From Christensenella sp. UBA1431 (GTDB taxonomy: Bacteria > Bacillota > Clostridia > Christensenellales > UBA1431), in contig DCTV01000075.1 in NCBI GenBank assembly GCA_002329665.1, positions 1-17,302 of the forward strand: 17,302 nucleotides of DNA. Direction: 5' to 3'. Below, in pieces: positions 14,579 to 17,302 of this stretch. A program made the position numbers and the translations under genes. Within the stretch, counting starts at the first letter, position 1; every line of letters begins with the position of its first letter. Under the pieces are notes generated by a model. The model was not told where the DNA came from. It made no database searches and worked only from the letters and a program-made list of their open reading frames with translations.

Positions 14579-16435
14579 TCACATTGCGATATTGTTATCG
14601 AAGGACGGAATGAGCACCTTTATCTGTTTGTATGCCATCGCATAGTCCCTGTTGTCGATGTACTCCCGCAGCTTAAAAAAGCTCGCCTCCACCTCTTCGC
14701 GCTCGGAGTCGAAGGACGATTTGAGCACGAAGATCTTGTCCTTGGAGGTTTTGGTCACGGTCTCCTCCGTGAGGCTGATTTCCTCGTAGAGCTTTTCCCC
14801 GGGGCGCAGTCCGGTGACCTCGATCTTGATGTCCTTCTCCGGTTCGAGGCCGGAGAGCTTTATCATCGTTACGGCGAGGTCGTAGATCTTCACCGGCTCG
14901 CCCATGTCCAGCACGAATATCTCGCCGCCCCTGGCCATGGAGCCGGCCTCGAGCACGAGTTGCACAGCCTCGGGGATGGTCATGAAGTACCGGGTGATTT
15001 CTTTGTCGGTGACGGTGAGCGGGCCGCCCTCCCTGATCTGCCTCTTGAACACGGACACGACGCTGCCGTTGCTTCCCAGCACGTTTCCGAACCGCACCGC
15101 CGCAAAGACGGTACGCCCCCGCGCTTGCTGCTGCTGGATGATGAGTTCGGCCACCCGCTTGGTCGCGCCCATGATGTTGGAGGGGTTGACCGCCTTGTCG
15201 GTGGAGATCTGGATGAATCGCTTCACGCCGTGCTCGACGGCGGACTCGGCCACGTTCTGCGTCCCGATGATGTTGTTGAGGATGGCTTCGCGCGGGTTGC
15301 TCTCCATCATGGGCACGTGTTTGTGCGCGGCCGCGTGGAACACGATGTGCGGGCGGTATTTGGCGAATACAGAGTCGAGCCCTTCCCTGTCACGGATGGA
15401 CCCGAGGCAGGTAATAAAGAGGGACTCGCTATATTTTCGCTTGAATTCCCCCGCGATCTCGAACAGGCCGTTTTCGTCGAAATCGAAGACGATGATCTGC
15501 CTTGCGCCGTAGTGCATGATCTGCCTGCACAGCTCGGACCCGATGGAGCCCGCGCCGCCGGTGACCAGCACCACCTTCCCCCAGATCATCTGCTTGACGC
15601 TCTCGAGGTCGAGCTTGACCTCGTCGCGCTGCAGGAGGTCCTCGACGCGCACTTCGTTGATCGTCGATTTGGCGAGGCCCTCGGACGTGAAGCTGGACAT
15701 GTTCCCGAACCGCCGCACCTGGCAGTTGGACTGGCAGCAGAGGTTGAATATCTCCCTAATGGTCGAGTTGCTCACGAACGGGATCGCGATGATGATGATG
15801 ATGTCGGCTTTGTATTTTTTCGCCGCGTACGGAATCAGTTCCCGGGGCCCGACCACGAGGAGCCCCTTGACCTTCTTGCGGTCGAGGCGGGGGTTGTCGT
15901 CGATGAAGGCGACCGGTTTCATCCGCTTGCACCTGTCCTGGTTGAGCATGTCTACCAGGTATTTGCCGGCGTCGCCCGCGCCGAAGATGATGACGCGCTG
16001 CATGTCCCCCTTGCTGACCGGCCTGAAGAAATTTGGGCCGATGCGGTACACGGAAACGATCAGCAGGCGGTACGTCCCGCAGAAAACGACGGAATAGATG
16101 AACAGGTTTGTAAGGAACAGCGCGGTCGGCCGCTGCCCTATGATGCTAAGGAGCACGACGAAGAGCACGAAGGCCACGAACATCGCCCCGGCCGCCTTGG
16201 ACGCGCTGAAGAGGGAATAGTCCCTCAAGGGGTCGTCGTAGCATTTGAACATGAGGAGCATCAGCCCGCACAGCGTCACGTACAGGGCGACTACCAGTCT
16301 GTACCGGTCAAGGAGCGCGCTAAGGCCCGATCCCGCGTTATCCGCGGCGAGGTTTACGAGCATGACGCAAAAGAGTATCGCGATGTCCGCAAGGAATGTG
16401 GCCGCTTTTCGCAGGACGTCTTTGCTGTCTACCAA
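14579..16435 (-). CDS. Membrane-bound UDP-GlcNAc 4,6-dehydratase-like protein (CapD/PglF/WbpM family)
   Basis: A 618-residue member of the long CapD family with four N-terminal membrane helices. A first Rossmann-type domain has GAGDAG at 152-157. The catalytic extended-SDR domain has TGGAGSIG at 292-299, then IQISTDKAVNPSNIMGATKR with a Met in place of the usual Tyr (M422) and the catalytic Lys (K426), the S-M-K triad described for WbpM/PglF. LRPGEKLYEE follows near the end. These enzymes make UDP-4-keto-6-deoxy-GlcNAc from UDP-GlcNAc, the precursor of bacillosamine, QuiNAc or FucNAc-type sugars. TTG 16435 is chosen because GGAGGTG lies six bases upstream (16442-16448) and conserved sequence starts there; TTG 16471 would place that site inside the gene. 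It is followed after 25 bases by the Wzz-like gene. Confidence 0.93.
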   Translation of the reverse strand: MVDSKDVLRKAATFLADIAILFCVMLVNLAADNAGSGLSALLDRYRLVVALYVTLCGLMLLMFKCYDDPLRDYSLFSASKAAGAMFVAFVLFVVLLSIIGQRPTALFLTNLFIYSVVFCGTYRLLIVSVYRIGPNFFRPVSKGDMQRVIIFGAGDAGKYLVDMLNQDRCKRMKPVAFIDDNPRLDRKKVKGLLVVGPRELIPYAAKKYKADIIIIIAIPFVSNSTIREIFNLCCQSNCQVRRFGNMSSFTSEGLAKSTINEVRVEDLLQRDEVKLDLESVKQMIWGKVVLVTGGAGSIGSELCRQIMHYGARQIIVFDFDENGLFEIAGEFKRKYSESLFITCLGSIRDREGLDSVFAKYRPHIVFHAAAHKHVPMMESNPREAILNNIIGTQNVAESAVEHGVKRFIQISTDKAVNPSNIMGATKRVAELIIQQQQARGRTVFAAVRFGNVLGSNGSVVSVFKRQIREGGPLTVTDKEITRYFMTIPEAVQLVLEAGSMARGGEIFVLDMGEPVKIYDLAVTMIKLSGLEPEKDIKIEVTGLRPGEKLYEEISLTEETVTKTSKDKIFVLKSSFDSEREEVEASFFKLREYIDNRDYAMAYKQIKVLIPSFDNNIAM

Positions 16436-16441
16436 TATCTG

Positions 16442-16448
16442 CACCTCC
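16442..16448 (-). promoter_or_regulatory. Strong ribosome binding site fixing TTG 16435 of the dehydratase
   Basis: GGAGGTG on the minus strand, six bases before TTG 16435. The longest frame would start at TTG 16471, but that puts this site in coding sequence and adds only a poorly supported leader that includes a G7 run. Confidence 0.75.
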
Positions 16449-16510
16449 GCAGTACGTATGCCCCCCCGCAACGCGTTTATAACCCCCCGACGCCGAACCG
16501 GCCGCTTCGC

Positions 16511-17209
16511 TTACCTGAGGCTGAAGTCCCCGGCGGTTCTATCCTGGTACGCGGCCGGAACGCTGAAGGATACAACAGGCGTGCCGCCGGTGTCGAACCG
16601 GGAAAAATCGATCACGATGTCATGGCTGTCGTATATATACGTGCAACGGACCAACCCTCCCTGCCTGGTGAAGACCAGCGTATAGACGATCCCGTTCCTG
16701 TAGAGCTCGCAGCTGATGACGCGGTTCCCGTCCATGAGCTTGTGCCGGATACGGGTCAGTTTGCCGGTGAAAGCCTCTTTCAGCCGGTCTCCGGGGAAAT
16801 CGATGTAGGAGAGGCCCCGGTACACCGCTCGCGCCGAGTCGTCCACGAGGGAGTAAGCCCCGTCTACATACAGCTGGCGGTACATGCGCTCGCCTTTCAC
16901 CGCCTCGACGGCGTAATCGTCCCCGCTGACGGTGCAGGAGAACGAGGTGGTGGTCGGAGGGGCCTGCGTGTCCCCCGAGATCCGCTTCGTGCCCGAGTAA
17001 TTGTACACGGGCGCCGTGTTCACCCGGTTAAGGAAACCGTTGACCATGTCCGCCTCCGGTCCCGTCACCGCCCGGGGATTGGGCGAGACCGTCTGTTTCC
17101 GGGCAAGTACGCCGGCCAGTTCGCCGGCCACCGTTTCCGAGTTGAGCAGCAGGAAAACGCCCGCCAGCAGCGCGGCGGCAAGCACGACGACCGCAATTCT
17201 CTTACCCAT
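16511..17209 (-). CDS. Exported, membrane-anchored protein of unknown function
   Basis: Not recognised as a named family. The 232-residue protein opens with MGKR and one hydrophobic helix (IAVVVLAAALLAGVFLLL), a signal anchor without a lipobox Cys. The rest is outside the membrane: a Pro/Gln-containing spacer, then beta-rich sequence with alternating polar and hydrophobic strands (YNYSGTKRI, TTTSFSCTVSGDDYAVEAV, VISCELYRNGIVYTLVFT, RCTYIYDSHDIVIDFSRF). This looks like a small antiparallel beta domain, somewhat like LolA/RseB folds, but that likeness is only an impression. ATG 17209 is preferred because GAGGTGG lies just upstream (17214-17220); ATG 17239 would add ten residues. It is the second gene visible in the operon, directly upstream of the dehydratase, so it probably acts in polymer export, attachment or sensing. 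That role is inference. Confidence 0.75.
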   Translation of the reverse strand: MGKRIAVVVLAAALLAGVFLLLNSETVAGELAGVLARKQTVSPNPRAVTGPEADMVNGFLNRVNTAPVYNYSGTKRISGDTQAPPTTTSFSCTVSGDDYAVEAVKGERMYRQLYVDGAYSLVDDSARAVYRGLSYIDFPGDRLKEAFTGKLTRIRHKLMDGNRVISCELYRNGIVYTLVFTRQGGLVRCTYIYDSHDIVIDFSRFDTGGTPVVSFSVPAAYQDRTAGDFSLR

Positions 17210-17254
17210 AAAACCACCTCGGACCGCAGTTTTGCTCATTTAACAGCCGCCTTA

Positions 17255-17302
17255 TTAAAAACAGCCCCTGACGATTTTTACGATCTCATCCTGCACGTCC
17301 TG
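17255..17302 (-). CDS. C-terminal end of an upstream operon gene (partial)
   Basis: From the right edge a minus-strand frame reads 15 codons (QDVQDEIVKIVRGCF) and ends in two consecutive TAA stops (17252-17257). The amphipathic pattern resembles the last helix of DegT-type sugar aminotransferases, which often end in a short helix after an E/D-x-Q-D-x-I pattern. Fifteen residues cannot establish this. It shows that the operon probably continues upstream of the window, since the next start lies only 15-45 bases downstream. Confidence 0.4.
   Translation of the reverse strand, partial: QDVQDEIVKIVRGCF

Noticed and set aside
1-17302. Mobile elements, CRISPR arrays, tRNA or rRNA genes and phage defence genes
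   Set aside because: No transposase or integrase motifs, no regularly spaced repeats and no RNA gene signatures were seen; all long frames are explained by polysaccharide genes or their shadows.

Overview
The window is one long exopolysaccharide or capsule biosynthesis operon on the minus strand. It is transcribed from the right edge down to about position 1062 and faces a separate plus-strand gene that enters from the left edge. The DNA is GC-rich. Most genes have strong GGAGG-type ribosome binding sites, TTG starts are frequent, and the polymerase is of the EpsG type. This suggests a GC-rich Bacillota (Clostridia-like) bacterium. That placement is inference, and the species cannot be named from the sequence.

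Layout in transcription order (right to left): the last codons of an unidentified upstream gene (17255-17302); a small membrane-anchored exported protein of unknown function (16511-17209); a long CapD/PglF/WbpM-type UDP-sugar 4,6-dehydratase (14579-16435); a Wzz/CpsC-type chain-length protein fused to a BY-kinase-like domain whose ATP site is degraded (13213-14553); a GT2 (12414-13226) and a GT4 (11269-12414) glycosyltransferase; an EpsG/Wzy-type polymerase (10092-11243); a second GT2 (8976-10031); a membrane-anchored right-handed beta-helix protein (7855-8964); a divergent DegT-type PLP enzyme (6764-7828); a FemAB/GNAT-type acyltransferase (5721-6776); the initiating polyprenyl-phosphate sugar phosphotransferase (4971-5690); a second GT4 (3793-4947); a Wzx-type flippase (2169-3710); and a third GT2 (1062-2153). 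A hairpin at 1016-1051 separates this operon from the plus-strand gene and can terminate transcription in both directions.

Working model: the dehydratase makes a UDP-4-keto-6-deoxy sugar. The phosphotransferase loads the first sugar phosphate onto the lipid carrier, and up to five glycosyltransferases extend it. The PLP enzyme and the FemAB-like protein may make and then acylate an amino sugar. Wzx flips the repeat unit, the EpsG-like protein polymerises it, and the Wzz-like protein sets chain length. The extracellular beta-helix protein may cut, epimerise or bind the polymer.

The least ordinary features are three. The Wzz-linked kinase domain is apparently dead. There are two clear beta-helix paralogues, one inside the operon and one immediately beyond its terminator on the other strand. 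The PLP enzyme and FemAB-like genes are translationally coupled. There is no gene-free stretch longer than 300 bases. I saw no RNA genes, CRISPR arrays, insertion sequences or phage genes.
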